Shown here piece by piece: positions 26,145-35,007 of a DNA stretch of 64,000 nt. Origin of the DNA: DASXKD01 sp963703605. Its GTDB lineage: Bacteria > Actinomycetota > Actinomycetes > Streptosporangiales > Streptosporangiaceae. The notes below the pieces were generated by a model that was not told the origin of the DNA, made no database searches, and was given only the letters and a program-made list of their open reading frames with translations. How positions within the stretch are numbered: position 1 is the stretch's first letter; each line of letters opens with the position of its first letter. The stretch covers positions 124,001 to 188,000 of the forward strand of contig CAVPFC010000039.1 of assembly GCA_963703605.1 (NCBI GenBank), read 5' to 3'. The translations under genes and the position numbers were made by a program.

Positions 26145-26989
26145 CCGTCATGACCGCCCAGGCCACGCCCGCAGCCACGACAGACGTCCTCGCCGTCGAG
26201 GGGGTCGGCGTGGCGCTGGCCGGACGGCAGATCCTCACCGACGTCAGCTTCACCGTGGCCGCCGGGCAGTTCACCGGGCTGATCGGGCCGAACGGCGCGG
26301 GCAAGACGACGCTGCTGCGGGTGATCCTCGGCCTCCAGCGGCCCACCAGCGGCCGGGTCACCGTCGCCGGGGAGCCCCGGTCCCGGCGCAACCCCGCCAT
26401 CGGCTACGTCCCGCAGAAGGTGCTGCTGGACGCCGACCTGCCGATGCGGGCCAAGGACCTGGTCGCGCTGGGCATCGACGGGAACCGCTTCGGAATGCCG
26501 TTGCCGTCGAAGCGGCGCAGCGAAGCGGTCCGCGAGATGCTCCGGGCGGTGGATGCCGAGCGGTTCGCCGACGCGCGGATCGGGAACCTGTCCGGCGGCG
26601 AGCAGCAGCGAGTGCTCATCGCGCACGCGCTGATCAGCCGTCCCCGGCTGCTGCTGCTCGATGAGCCCCTGGCCAACCTCGACCTGCGCAGCGGGCAGGA
26701 GATCGTCAGCCTGCTCGCCCGGGTCGCCGCCGAGCACCAGGTCGCGGTGCTGCTGTCCGCGCACGAGGTGAACCCGCTGCTGCCGGTCATGGACCGGGTC
26801 GTCTACATCGCCAACGGCCACGCCGCCAGCGGCACCACGGAGCAGGTCATCCAGGCGGAGGTGCTCAGCAAGCTGTACGGGCACCACGTGGACGTCCTGC
26901 ACGTGCACGGGCGCATCCTGGTCGTGGCCGGTGCCGCCCCCGGCCCGGGTGCCGACCTCACCGCCGGCCATCCGCTCGAGGTGGGCTGA
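26141..26989 (+). CDS. Zinc/manganese ABC importer, ATPase
   Basis: A 282-residue ABC ATPase: Walker A GPNGAGKTTLL, Q-loop GYVPQ, signature LSGGEQQRVLIAHAL, Walker B LLLLDEP, and the switch histidine in LLSAHEV. A His-rich segment (GHHVDVLHVHG) close to the C-terminus may contact metal. The ATG overlaps the stop of the binding-protein gene. A second ATG three codons later is possible. It energises the two permeases downstream. Confidence 0.92.
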   Translation: MTVMTAQATPAATTDVLAVEGVGVALAGRQILTDVSFTVAAGQFTGLIGPNGAGKTTLLRVILGLQRPTSGRVTVAGEPRSRRNPAIGYVPQKVLLDADLPMRAKDLVALGIDGNRFGMPLPSKRRSEAVREMLRAVDAERFADARIGNLSGGEQQRVLIAHALISRPRLLLLDEPLANLDLRSGQEIVSLLARVAAEHQVAVLLSAHEVNPLLPVMDRVVYIANGHAASGTTEQVIQAEVLSKLYGHHVDVLHVHGRILVVAGAAPGPGADLTAGHPLEVG

Positions 26990-26995
26990 CCGCCG

Positions 26996-27922
26996 ATGCA
27001 CCAGCTCTGGACGTGGGTGTTCGAGCCCGGCTTCTTCTCCAGTGCGCCGGTCCACACGGCGCTGGTGATCGGCGGCGTGGTCGCCGTCGTCTCGTCCGTG
27101 ACCGGCGTTTTCACGGTCATGCGCGGCCAGTCCTTCGGCGGGCACGCCCTCGGCGACGTGTCCGCCGCCGGCGGCTCGGGGGCGCTGCTGGCCGGGCTGA
27201 ACCCGCTGCTGGGGTTCGTCGGCCTGGGCATCCTCGGCGCCGGCGTGATGGACATGATCGGCATCCGGCGGGTGCGCGGCAGGGACCTCGCGACCGGGGT
27301 CGTGCTCGGCGCCGCGATCGGCCTGTCCGCCCTGTTTCTTTACCTGACCTCGATCGCGGGGGCGACCACCGGCGCCCCGGCGCAGATCCTGTTCGGCTCG
27401 ATCTTCACCGTTGCCAGCGGCACCATCCCCGCCGTGGTGATCCTCAGCGTCATCGCGATCGCCGCGATCGGTATTGGCTGGCGCCCGCTGCTGCTGACCA
27501 CGGTCAACCCGGACATGGCCGCGGCGCGGGGCATCCCGGTCCGGCTGACCGGGTTGCTGTTCATGCTGGCCCTGGCCGTCTCGGTCGGGCTGTCCTCGCT
27601 GGCCGTCGGCGCCATCCTGTCCACCGCGCTGCTGATCGGGCCCGCCGCCATCGCGCTGCGGCTGGTCAAGGCGACCGGCTGGGCGGCGGCCACCGCGTGC
27701 CTGACCGGCGTGGCGGCCAGCTGGCTCGGCATCCTGCTCGCCTACGACAGCTACTACTGGAGCGCCAGTCACCAGGGCCTGCCGGTCAGCTTCTTCATCG
27801 TCGCGGTGATCTTCGTGGGGTATCTGCTGTCCGGGCTGGCGCCGGCCCGGACGGCCCGGCGTCACCACCCGCTCGCCGGCGCGCAGGCCGCGGTGCCGGA
27901 CGAGGAGAGGGTAGCCGCGTGA
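26996..27922 (+). CDS. Zinc/manganese ABC importer, permease 1 (ABC-3)
   Basis: A 308-residue membrane protein of the ABC-3 family with about eight hydrophobic segments. The coupling region GQSFGGHALGDVSAAGGSGALLAG and the later ARGIPVRLTG are typical. It starts seven bases after the ATPase stop. Together with the second permease it forms a heterodimeric channel. The Arg/His-rich C-terminal tail is cytoplasmic. Confidence 0.88.
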   Translation: MHQLWTWVFEPGFFSSAPVHTALVIGGVVAVVSSVTGVFTVMRGQSFGGHALGDVSAAGGSGALLAGLNPLLGFVGLGILGAGVMDMIGIRRVRGRDLATGVVLGAAIGLSALFLYLTSIAGATTGAPAQILFGSIFTVASGTIPAVVILSVIAIAAIGIGWRPLLLTTVNPDMAAARGIPVRLTGLLFMLALAVSVGLSSLAVGAILSTALLIGPAAIALRLVKATGWAAATACLTGVAASWLGILLAYDSYYWSASHQGLPVSFFIVAVIFVGYLLSGLAPARTARRHHPLAGAQAAVPDEERVAA

Positions 27923-27950
27923 GCCAGCAAGCCGCCGGGAGGGAGGGCCG

Positions 27951-28763
27951 ATGTTCGCCGCGTTCATGATGAACACCTGGGCCGTGGCGACGATCGTCGC
28001 CCCGGTCGCGGGCGTGGTCGGCTTCTTCGTGGTGCTGCGTGGCTCCGCCTTTCCCGCGCACGCCATCCCCAAGGGCGCGTTCGCCGGCGCCGCCGGCGCC
28101 AGCCTGCTCGGCGTGAGCACGCTCCTCGGTCTCGGGGTGTTCTCGCTGCTGGGCGCGCTGGGCATCGGCGCGCTCGGCCGCCGCAGCCGTAACGACGTCG
28201 CGACCGCCCTGACCCTGGTCATGATGCTCGCCCTCGGTGCGGCGTTCCTGTCCCGGACCACCGAGTACGAGCCGCAGATCTACTCGCTGCTGTTCGGTGA
28301 GGTCCTCGGCGTGAGCAGCACGGAGCTGCTGCCCGTCGCCGCCATCGGTGCCGTCTGCATCGCGGCGGTGCTCGTGCTGTACCGGCCGCTCATGCTCTCC
28401 TCCGTTGTCCCGGAGATCGGGGAGGCCAAGGGGGTCCGCAGCCGCGCCATCGAGATGTGCTTCCTCATCGTCCTGGCGCTGGCCACCGCCATGACCGTGC
28501 CGGTGGTCGGCGCGTTGCTGATCTTCAGCCTGATGATCGGCCCGCCCGCGGCGGCCCGGTCCGTCACCAGCCGCCCGCCGGTCGCCATCCTGCTGTCGGT
28601 TGCCATCGCGCTGGTCACCGTCTGGATCTCGATCGCCGCGTCCTACCTGTACAACTGGCCGATCGGGTTCTTCGTCGGCGCCCTCGGCGCGCTGTCCTAC
28701 GGTGCCGGGCGGACCTGGACCGCCGTGCGAGCCAGGTCCGCCCGCCCCGCCGTGGCTGCCTAG
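27951..28763 (+). CDS. Zinc/manganese ABC importer, permease 2 (ABC-3)
   Basis: A 270-residue ABC-3 permease with about eight hydrophobic segments. The coupling motif is LRGSAFPAHAIPKGAFAGAAG and the late motif EAKGVRSRAIEM. It resembles permease 1 in fold but is clearly diverged, so the importer uses two different permeases. ATG lies 28 bp after the first permease and follows GGAGGGAGG. It ends the metal-import operon and converges with the response-regulator gene, 13 bp between stops. Confidence 0.88.
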   Translation: MFAAFMMNTWAVATIVAPVAGVVGFFVVLRGSAFPAHAIPKGAFAGAAGASLLGVSTLLGLGVFSLLGALGIGALGRRSRNDVATALTLVMMLALGAAFLSRTTEYEPQIYSLLFGEVLGVSSTELLPVAAIGAVCIAAVLVLYRPLMLSSVVPEIGEAKGVRSRAIEMCFLIVLALATAMTVPVVGALLIFSLMIGPPAAARSVTSRPPVAILLSVAIALVTVWISIAASYLYNWPIGFFVGALGALSYGAGRTWTAVRARSARPAVAA

Positions 28764-28776
28764 TCTCAGCGGATCG

Positions 28777-29439
28777 TCACTCCGAGTCGGGACGCCCTGG
28801 CTGGACCAGGCCAGCCTCGTAGGCGGCGACGACGGCCTGCACCCGGTCGCGGCAGCCGAGCTTGGCCAGGATGCCGCCGACATGGGTTTTGATGGTGGCC
28901 TCGCCGAGGAACAGCTTCCTGGCGATCTCCCGGTTGGACCGGCCGCGGGCTAGCTGGATGAGCACCTCGGTCTCCCGCGGGGACAGGCCGGGCAGCGTGG
29001 GCCTGGCACCCTCCGGAGGCCGGCGCGCGAACTCGGCGATCAGCCGCCGGGTGACCGAGGGTGCCAGCAGCGCATCGCCCCGGGCGACCGTGCCGATCCC
29101 CGCGATCAGCGAATCCGGCGGCGAGTCCTTGAGCAGGAACCCGCTGGCCCCGGCGCGCAGCGCCTCGAAGACGTACTCATCGAGGTCATAGGTGGTGAGG
29201 ATGAGCACCCGCGCCGCCGTGGATGCGGTAAGCCTGCGGGTCGCCTCGAGCCCGTCCATGCGCGGCATCCGGATGTCCATCAACACTACGTCCGGCGCCA
29301 GCCGGGTGCCCAGGGCGACCGCTTGCCCACCGTCCGCAGCCTCCCCGACAACCGTGATGCCGTCTTCGGCGTCGAGCAGCTTGCGGAAGCCGGCCCGGAC
29401 GAGTTCCTGGTCGTCGGCGATGAGTACCCGTACGGTCAC
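28777..29439 (-). CDS. NarL-family response regulator
   Basis: A 220-residue regulator: receiver with DD near the start (LIADDQELV), phosphoacceptor Asp in DVVLMDIRMP, Thr in LILTTYDLDEY and Lys in GFLLKDSPPD. A LuxR-type helix-turn-helix follows (LSPRETEVLIQLARGRSNREIARKLFLGEATIKTHV). GTG start and the kinase TGA stop share GTGA, so the pair is translationally coupled. The target genes are unknown. The adjacent secreted barrel protein is one candidate. Confidence 0.9.
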   Translation of the reverse strand: MTVRVLIADDQELVRAGFRKLLDAEDGITVVGEAADGGQAVALGTRLAPDVVLMDIRMPRMDGLEATRRLTASTAARVLILTTYDLDEYVFEALRAGASGFLLKDSPPDSLIAGIGTVARGDALLAPSVTRRLIAEFARRPPEGARPTLPGLSPRETEVLIQLARGRSNREIARKLFLGEATIKTHVGGILAKLGCRDRVQAVVAAYEAGLVQPGRPDSE

Positions 29440-30635
29440 AGCGGCGCCCGCTCCCCGGTCTCGAACGGCAGCATCACCCGGACCTGGTACCCGCCCTGCT
29501 CCAGGGGCCCGGCCTGCACCGTGCCCCCGTAAACGGCCACCCGCTCGCGCATCCCGACGAGGCCGAGGCCACCGGTGCCCGGGCCTGGGGCCGCGGTGCC
29601 GTCGTCGGTCACGTCGATCTCGACGCAGCGGCCGCGGCTGCGCAGCAGCACCTCGACGTGCCTCGCCTGGGCGTGCTTGAGCACGTTGGTCAGGGATTCC
29701 TGCACGATGCGGTACGCCGACAGATCTACCCCCCGGGGGATGCCGGCCAGATCGCCGTCGGTCCGCAGCGCCACCTCCACCCCGGCTTCGCGGACCTCGG
29801 TCACCAGGTCGCCGAGGCCGTCCAGCCCGGGCTGCGGCGCGAGCGACAGTTCGGTGTCGCTCTTGCGGAGCAGGCCGAGCAGTCGCCGCAGCTCGGTCAT
29901 GGCCTGTCGCCCGCTCTGCGCGATCGAGTCGAGCACTTCCGCGGTGGACTCCTGGCCGGCTGGCAGTACCCGGCGCTCGGCCCCGGCCTGCACAACGATG
30001 ACGCTCAGACTGTGCGCGATGACGTCGTGAAGTTCCCTGGCGATCCGGGCCCGCTCGGCGGTGACGGCCTGGGCGGCCCGGGCCTCCTGGCCGCGTTCCA
30101 GCCGGTCGGCGCGGTCCTGCTGGCCCGAGGCCTGCCGCCGGTGCGCATGCACGATGCGCCCCATGACGAACGCGAGGCTGAACAGCAGCAGCGCCGGGAA
30201 CACGTTGCCGACGCCCTGGCCGGCGAGCCCGCCGAGGATCTCGCCGGTGGCGACGGGAACACCGCACACCACCGCGCCGATCAACAGCGGTCGGCCGTCG
30301 GCGCGGCTGGCCAGTGCGAACAGCGCCACGATGATCGCCAGGCCCGGCTCGAACGGCGGCTGGTCCGCCCAGTTGAACATGGTCAGGATCCAGGCCCCCG
30401 AGGCCGCAGTGACCACGATGGCGACCGTGGCGGGCGCCCGGAACCGCCAGCACAGCGGCACCGTGCACAGCAGCAGGAACACGGCGTGCACGGCCACTGG
30501 CCCGGGGAAGGTGACCGTCCCCCCTTCCGAGGACAAGCTCCCGTGTTGCGCCAGGTCGACCGCGCCCAAGGCCACGATGGCCAGCGGCACCAGCCACCAC
30601 GAAAGGGCCGACCATAGCCGCAAAGCGCGGTCCAT
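29436..30635 (-). CDS. NarL-type sensor histidine kinase
   Basis: A 399-residue membrane kinase. About five hydrophobic segments (residues about 10-150) are followed by the HisKA_3 motif ERARIARELHDVIAHSLSVIV with the phospho-His, and a HATPase domain with SLTNVLKHAQA and DDGTAAPGPGTGGLGLVGMRERV. No extracytoplasmic sensor domain is evident, so it probably senses the membrane. ATG at 30635 was chosen over a far upstream start that would add a low-complexity tail. It is divergent from the secreted barrel protein at 30856. Confidence 0.9.
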   Translation of the reverse strand: MDRALRLWSALSWWLVPLAIVALGAVDLAQHGSLSSEGGTVTFPGPVAVHAVFLLLCTVPLCWRFRAPATVAIVVTAASGAWILTMFNWADQPPFEPGLAIIVALFALASRADGRPLLIGAVVCGVPVATGEILGGLAGQGVGNVFPALLLFSLAFVMGRIVHAHRRQASGQQDRADRLERGQEARAAQAVTAERARIARELHDVIAHSLSVIVVQAGAERRVLPAGQESTAEVLDSIAQSGRQAMTELRRLLGLLRKSDTELSLAPQPGLDGLGDLVTEVREAGVEVALRTDGDLAGIPRGVDLSAYRIVQESLTNVLKHAQARHVEVLLRSRGRCVEIDVTDDGTAAPGPGTGGLGLVGMRERVAVYGGTVQAGPLEQGGYQVRVMLPFETGERAPL

Positions 30636-30855
30636 GGCTGAAACATACGCCGCAGCCCCCGATCCGGCTTCCCCCCGCCGACGGAGCCCACGATCGCGGC
30701 CATCCCCCGGCGGGCGGAGCCGCGCGGCTGCCGTTCCGCCCCCGGTCGGGCCGGCGATCCGACTGCTGGCCGAAGCGGCCCGAGCGCCCCGGTCCGTAGC
30801 GTCCCGGATCAGACCGCGGGCCGCTCCGGGCGCGCGGCACGACCAGGGAGCAGAC

Positions 30856-31329
30856 ATGTTCAGCAAGGGAATGCGCATCGCCGCCGGAGTGCTTGCCGCG
30901 GCGGGTGCCGGTGTAGCGGTCATGGCAGCGGCGGCGTCGGCCAGCCCAGCCGGCCAGACGATCAGCTACACAGAGACGCAGATCAGTGACCATGGCTTCA
31001 ACCTCGGCTCTGGGCACGGCGTCGCGGTCGGCTTCGTCGAGCTGGCCGCGAACAAGCTGATGCGGGGTGGCACGCAGATCGGCACCGATGGGGAGAACTG
31101 CACCGTCACGCGGCTTGGCGGTGGCACCGCCGACGAACTGTGTACCGTCGTCGCCGTCTTCAGGGCCGGCCAGATCGACCTGTCCGGGCTGGTCACCTCC
31201 ACGCCGCAGGGACCGGGCACGTTCAACGTGGCGGTCACCGGCGGCACCGGCAGCTACGCCGGCGCCACCGGCTACGCCACCGTGACGGCCGCACAACACG
31301 CGCGGGTCACCATTCACCTCACCGGGTGA
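30856..31329 (+). CDS. Secreted allene-oxide-cyclase/dirigent-like barrel protein
   Basis: A 157-residue protein with a signal peptide (MFSKGMRIAAGVLAAAGAGV, cleaved near ASASPAG). The mature part shows the barrel pattern TISYTETQI, GTADELCTVVAVFRAGQIDL, GTFNVAVTGGTGSYAGATGY and ATVT, as in actinobacterial proteins annotated as allene-oxide-cyclase-barrel-like. Two cysteines (NCTV, LCTV) probably pair. Catalysis is not expected from the name; the function of bacterial members is unknown. ATG follows AGGGAG. It is divergent from the histidine kinase and followed by a strong hairpin. Confidence 0.75.
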   Translation: MFSKGMRIAAGVLAAAGAGVAVMAAAASASPAGQTISYTETQISDHGFNLGSGHGVAVGFVELAANKLMRGGTQIGTDGENCTVTRLGGGTADELCTVVAVFRAGQIDLSGLVTSTPQGPGTFNVAVTGGTGSYAGATGYATVTAAQHARVTIHLTG

Positions 31330-31355
31330 CCGCCGTCGCTGCGGAAAGGTTGTGT

Positions 31356-31398
31356 CGTTGGCACTCCACCCACCGAGAACGCGGTTGGAGTGCCAACG
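31356..31398. terminator. Strong 13-bp hairpin after the barrel-protein gene
   Basis: CGTTGGCACTCCA and TGGAGTGCCAACG pair perfectly around a 17-base loop, starting 27 bp after the stop. No T run follows, so factor-assisted termination or message stabilisation is likely. The 320-bp gap to the next gene also holds a dispersed repeat (next entry) and otherwise nothing I recognise. Confidence 0.5.
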
Positions 31399-31413
31399 CT
31401 CCCACGGATACAC

Positions 31414-31445
31414 CGTTTGTCGTGGTGGGCGCGACCACTACACAA
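31414..31445. repeat. Dispersed palindromic repeat, copy 1
   Basis: Begins GTTTGTCGTGGTGGGCGC and closes with ACCACTACACAAG. The first 18 bases are identical to the repeat at 63842, 32 kb away. It is an imperfect hairpin located in an intergenic gap. Resembles a REP-like or terminator-derived element. Confidence 0.55.
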
Positions 31446-31651
31446 GAAGGTGTCATGAAGAAGGGGACAATAGTGGCCTCGCTGACCAGGGCCGATCTCT
31501 AATGGTGGGTGTTACAGACCCATCGGCAGCCCGCCCGCCCAGGTAGTGCAACTGAGCGTCACTTGCGTAACCTCCCACCAGCGGTTGACCCCGCTGCAAC
31601 CCCGCGTCGCGCTACGCTTTTAGCATTCTGCAGGTGGGGGTGGTACTGGTG

Positions 31652-32302
31652 ATGGCAGGGCCAGGAGACGAGAAATCAGCGAGTGCGGTGGGCCGTGGCC
31701 ACCTGCGGGCGTCGCACGCCGACCGCGAGCAGGTGATCGGCACCCTCAAGGCCGCGTTCGTGCAGGGACGGCTGGCCAAGGACGAGCTTGACCTGCGGGT
31801 GGGCCAGGCGCTGGCGTCGCGGACCTACGCGGAACTGGCCGCCCTCAGCGCTGACCTCCCGGCCGGGCTGACCGACGCCCGGCCGCCGCGCGAGGCGCCC
31901 CCCGCATGCCCTCGGTCGCCGGAGACGACCGCCAAGGTGGCGGCCTTCGTGAGCCTTGCATTGGCCCTGCTGATGGTCGCTGTGCTCCTCGGACCTGGAA
32001 ATGTCCCCGAGCGATTGATCGCATTGGCCGTCTTCTTCCTCCCCGTGTGCGGCTTGTCGCTAGGTGGGCTTTTGATGCTCCACTCGTGGCTTGAGAAGCG
32101 CTCCCGTGGGCAGTTGCCGCAGGGACCAGCGCGTGGCTTGGGCGGTCAGGCATCTTCGCGCCTGCCAATAGCCGATCCGGGTGGGCACCTTCCGCCAGCC
32201 GGTCACGACCAGCGGCCTGCAGCCGAAGCCGCACCGATCCGTCGCCGCCGCCTGCCGTTGCCCGGCCGATGCGCGCTGGTCGTCATGTCCTATGTTCGGT
32301 AG
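31652..32302 (+). CDS. DUF1707 membrane protein, copy 1
   Basis: About 216 residues. The N-terminal DUF1707 (SHOCT-like) motif is HLRASHADREQVIGTLKAAF followed by VQGRLAKDELDLRVGQALAS. Two hydrophobic segments follow (AAFVSLALALLMVAVLLG and LIALAVFFLPVCGLSLGGLLML) and a basic, repetitive tail. DUF1707 proteins are common in actinobacteria; their role is unknown. ATG at 31652 is chosen; a GTG at 31634 is in frame and neither has a clear ribosome site. First of three tandem copies, with DNA nearly identical across the domain. Confidence 0.75.
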   Translation: MAGPGDEKSASAVGRGHLRASHADREQVIGTLKAAFVQGRLAKDELDLRVGQALASRTYAELAALSADLPAGLTDARPPREAPPACPRSPETTAKVAAFVSLALALLMVAVLLGPGNVPERLIALAVFFLPVCGLSLGGLLMLHSWLEKRSRGQLPQGPARGLGGQASSRLPIADPGGHLPPAGHDQRPAAEAAPIRRRRLPLPGRCALVVMSYVR

Positions 32303-32316
32303 CGGAGGAGCCGGTG

Positions 32317-32943
32317 ATGGCAGAACCGCCAGACCAGATGCCAGCAGCCGCAGGCCGCAGTTACCTGCGGGCGTCGCACGCCGACCGCGAGCAGGTGATC
32401 GGGGTGCTCAAGGCCGCGTTCGTGCAGGGACGGCTGGCCAAGGACGAGCTTGACCTGCGGGTGGGCCAGGCGCTGGCGTCGCGGACCTACGCGGAACTGG
32501 CCGCCCTCAGCGCTGACCTCCCGGCCAGGCTGACCGACGCCCGGCCGTCCCCGCCCGCCCGGGCGCAGGGCGAGTGGCCGATTTTGCGGCGGCCCGGCCG
32601 GTGGATCACGGCGGCAACCGCGCTGTATGCAGGGACGTGGGCGTACGAGTTGTTCCTGTCCCCTCACGGGGGCGATAACCCCTCGACACCCCCACTGATC
32701 ATCGGCGGCTTCCTCGTCTACGTGATCGTTTTGATCATAGCTGCGGGGAGTATCGTCGCCCACTGGCTGGACAGGCGTTCCGGTAGGCAGCTACCGCGCC
32801 GGCCAGGGCCTGGCGCGGGCGGTCAGGCATCCCGGAGCCTGCCAGCAGCCGACCCGGGCAGGCAACTTCCCCCAGCCGGTCACGGTCGCCAGCACACCGC
32901 CGAAGCTGCGCGAAGGCGTCTTCCCCGCCTGCTGCCCAGCTAG
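32317..32943 (+). CDS. DUF1707 membrane protein, copy 2
   Basis: A 208-residue paralogue of the preceding gene. From YLRASHADREQVIGVLKAAF to LAALSADLPA it is nearly identical, then a different linker and two membrane segments (TAATALYAGTWAYELFL and LIIGGFLVYVIVLIIAAGSIV). The tail again matches the first copy (GGQAS-SLP-ADPG-LPPAGH). ATG follows GGAGG at 8-10 bp. The conserved flanks around a variable membrane part fit recent tandem duplication with recombination. Confidence 0.78.
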   Translation: MAEPPDQMPAAAGRSYLRASHADREQVIGVLKAAFVQGRLAKDELDLRVGQALASRTYAELAALSADLPARLTDARPSPPARAQGEWPILRRPGRWITAATALYAGTWAYELFLSPHGGDNPSTPPLIIGGFLVYVIVLIIAAGSIVAHWLDRRSGRQLPRRPGPGAGGQASRSLPAADPGRQLPPAGHGRQHTAEAARRRLPRLLPS

Positions 32944-32954
32944 CAGAGGAGCCA

Positions 32955-33107
32955 GTGACGGCAGAACTGCCAGACCAGATGCCAGCAGCGGCAGGCCGCG
33001 GCCACCTGCGGGCGTCGCACACCGACCGCGAGCAGGTGATCGGCACCCTCTACGCGTTCGGCCTGGCCGGGGGCACCGCAGCCGTCAAGCGGCCAACCGT
33101 AGGGTAG
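32955..33107 (+). pseudogene. Truncated DUF1707 copy 3
   Basis: A 50-codon frame from GTG that repeats the start of copy 2 (ELPDQMPAAAGRGHLRASH, TDREQVIGTL) and then departs into unrelated residues before TAG. The upstream GCAGAGGAGCCAGTG also duplicates the leader of copy 2. It has lost most of the domain and both membrane segments, so it is probably a duplication remnant; a short expressed peptide cannot be excluded. It is shorter than most gene callers report. Confidence 0.55.
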
Positions 33108-33180
33108 CTTCACCCGAACCACGCGCCCCGGCCGCGGCACGCACGCTGACCGGCCGCCACGGCGCTGACCGGGCGAAACG

Positions 33181-33210
33181 AAGGTCCCCGCCGCTGAGGC
33201 GGGGAACCTT
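33181..33210. terminator. Bidirectional terminator-like hairpin
   Basis: AAGGTCCCCGCC and GGCGGGGAACCTT pair around GCTGA with one bulged base, flanked by GAACG and CGTTC that extend the pairing. It lies between the convergent DUF1707 array and the GT39-like gene, so it can serve both. GC-rich stem, no long T run. Confidence 0.65.
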
Positions 33211-33249
33211 CGTCCGTTCGCGAGCACCCGGGTCACCGGGCATGCAAGC

Positions 33250-34827
33250 TCAGGAGTAGTTGCGGAACGCGGGCCAGGCGTGCGCCCAGGATGACCTCAG
33301 CCCGGTGGCGAGGAACAGCGGGGTACCCTGCTCGTCGTCGCTGACGCCCAGGCCGTTCCAGAACGTGGCGACGAGGCGGACGCGGGCGAACTCGCGGTGC
33401 AGGAAGGCCGGGTCCATACCCACCACGATGGCGGCGGACGAGGCGGCGGGCGGCGGGCCCCAGAGCCAGAAGTTGTTGGCGCCGCTGTAGACCTGCGGGA
33501 GGCCGAGCCCCGGCCCGTAGCGGTCGATCGCGCCGGCCTCGCCGTAGTTCCCGGTGAGGATCGTGGTGTGCTGCCGCAGCGCGGCCGGCAGCGCGTGGTA
33601 CTCGCGGGCGACCAGCGCGACCTCTTCCGGCCAGGCGATCTCCTCGCCGAGGTCGTAGTTGATCTTCTGGAGCGGCACCGTGTGCAGGGCCCGGGCGGGC
33701 AGCACCGACAGCGTTATCGGCGCGGCGATCACACCGCCCACCACCATCGCCGCGCCCATCAGGGCCGCGGGGCCGATCCGGGCGGCCTGCCGCTTGCGGG
33801 CGGCCAGCCAGCGCTCGAGCGGCACGCAGCCGGCCGCGAACAGAAACGTGTACGCGCCGCCCGGGTAGTACGGCTTGCCGCCGAGCACGAACTGCAACAC
33901 GATCGCGATCACGCACGCGATGCCGGCCGGGCGGAACCGGCGGGCCGCCGGGTTGCGTACCGACCAGATCACGCCGGCTACCCAGACCGGGGCGAGTACC
34001 GGGCCGGCGTAGAGGAACTGCCCGATCCAGAACGTGGCCCGGTTGTGCCCGGCCTGGGTTTGCAGCGCGCGGAACACGTCGATGCTGGGCCAGCCGTGCG
34101 CCGCCTGCCAGATGAGGTCCGGCGCGGCCAGGGCCGCCGCGATCAGGCAGCCGAACAGCAGGTAGCGGCTCCGAAGAAGGCGGCGGGCATCAGTGGCCAG
34201 GAACCCGGCGGCGAGCGAGGCCGCCAGGAAGACGATGTTCCATTTGGCCTCGCTCGCGACGCCGGCGGACCCGCCGATCGCCAGCCACCAGCGCGGATCC
34301 TGGCTGGTCAGCAGCCGCAGCACCAGGTACAGGGTGACCGCCCAGAACACGAAGTCGGGCGTGGCGGTGGTCAGCTCGTGCATCGCGCCCAGGTACTCGC
34401 CACAGGTCGCGGCGGCCAGCGCGGCCAGCACCTGGCCGGTCCGGCCCGCGCCGAGCAGGCGGCTCATCGCCGCGGTGAGCAGCACCAGGGCGGCGAGCGC
34501 CAGCGCGGGAATCACCCGGAGCCCGACCAGGGTGTTGCCGAACAGCACTGCGGACAGCCGGGCCAGCAGCGGGGTGAGCGCGGGCTGGTCGACGTAGCCC
34601 CAGGCCAGGTGGTGCCCGGCGGCCAGGAAGTACAGCTCGTCCCGCACGTAGCCGTACCGCGCGCTGACGGCCATCTCGACGCCGAACGCCGCGACCGCGA
34701 CAACGCCGATCCACAGCCGGGGGGTGGGGGGTGGCTGTGCCGCCACGGCGGGCGGCTGGTGGCCCGCGGCACCGGCCGCGGGGGCGGGTAGTGCTGACGG
34801 GCGCTGGGCCCGGGCGGTCATGTTCAT
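33250..34827 (-). CDS. GT39/ArnT-like membrane glycosyltransferase
   Basis: About 525 residues with ten or more hydrophobic segments. The first loop carries the acidic motif VRDELYFLAAGHHLAWGYVDQPALTP; the DE pair is the catalytic region of the PMT/ArnT (GT39/GT83) class, followed by GEYLGAMHELTTATPD. It would transfer a sugar from a polyprenyl-phosphate donor to a lipid or protein on the outer face. The C-terminal soluble region has GNYGEAGAIDRYG and NNFWLWGPP. ATG at 34827 or two codons later is chosen; an ATG 12 codons upstream is possible. It stands alone, with a terminator behind it. Confidence 0.8.
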   Translation of the reverse strand: MNMTARAQRPSALPAPAAGAAGHQPPAVAAQPPPTPRLWIGVVAVAAFGVEMAVSARYGYVRDELYFLAAGHHLAWGYVDQPALTPLLARLSAVLFGNTLVGLRVIPALALAALVLLTAAMSRLLGAGRTGQVLAALAAATCGEYLGAMHELTTATPDFVFWAVTLYLVLRLLTSQDPRWWLAIGGSAGVASEAKWNIVFLAASLAAGFLATDARRLLRSRYLLFGCLIAAALAAPDLIWQAAHGWPSIDVFRALQTQAGHNRATFWIGQFLYAGPVLAPVWVAGVIWSVRNPAARRFRPAGIACVIAIVLQFVLGGKPYYPGGAYTFLFAAGCVPLERWLAARKRQAARIGPAALMGAAMVVGGVIAAPITLSVLPARALHTVPLQKINYDLGEEIAWPEEVALVAREYHALPAALRQHTTILTGNYGEAGAIDRYGPGLGLPQVYSGANNFWLWGPPPAASSAAIVVGMDPAFLHREFARVRLVATFWNGLGVSDDEQGTPLFLATGLRSSWAHAWPAFRNYS

Positions 34828-35007
34828 AAGATCAGCGTGCTCGCCCGGGACCCGCCACCACATCGGGCGCCGGAGCGATTTCCCGGCTCCGCTGCGCGCC
34901 CGAGGAGGCGGCTCGGCACGGCCTGCCGTTCCCCCTTCAGGTGGAGCCGCCGGTTCCGCCCGGCGGGCGATCCCGCAGCCGCGTCACCAGGCCATACGCA
35001 TCGGGTC

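Noticed and set aside
31560..31595. Third copy of the 22-bp operator (ACTTGCGTAAC near 31570)
   Set aside because: Only one half matches; the second half is missing.
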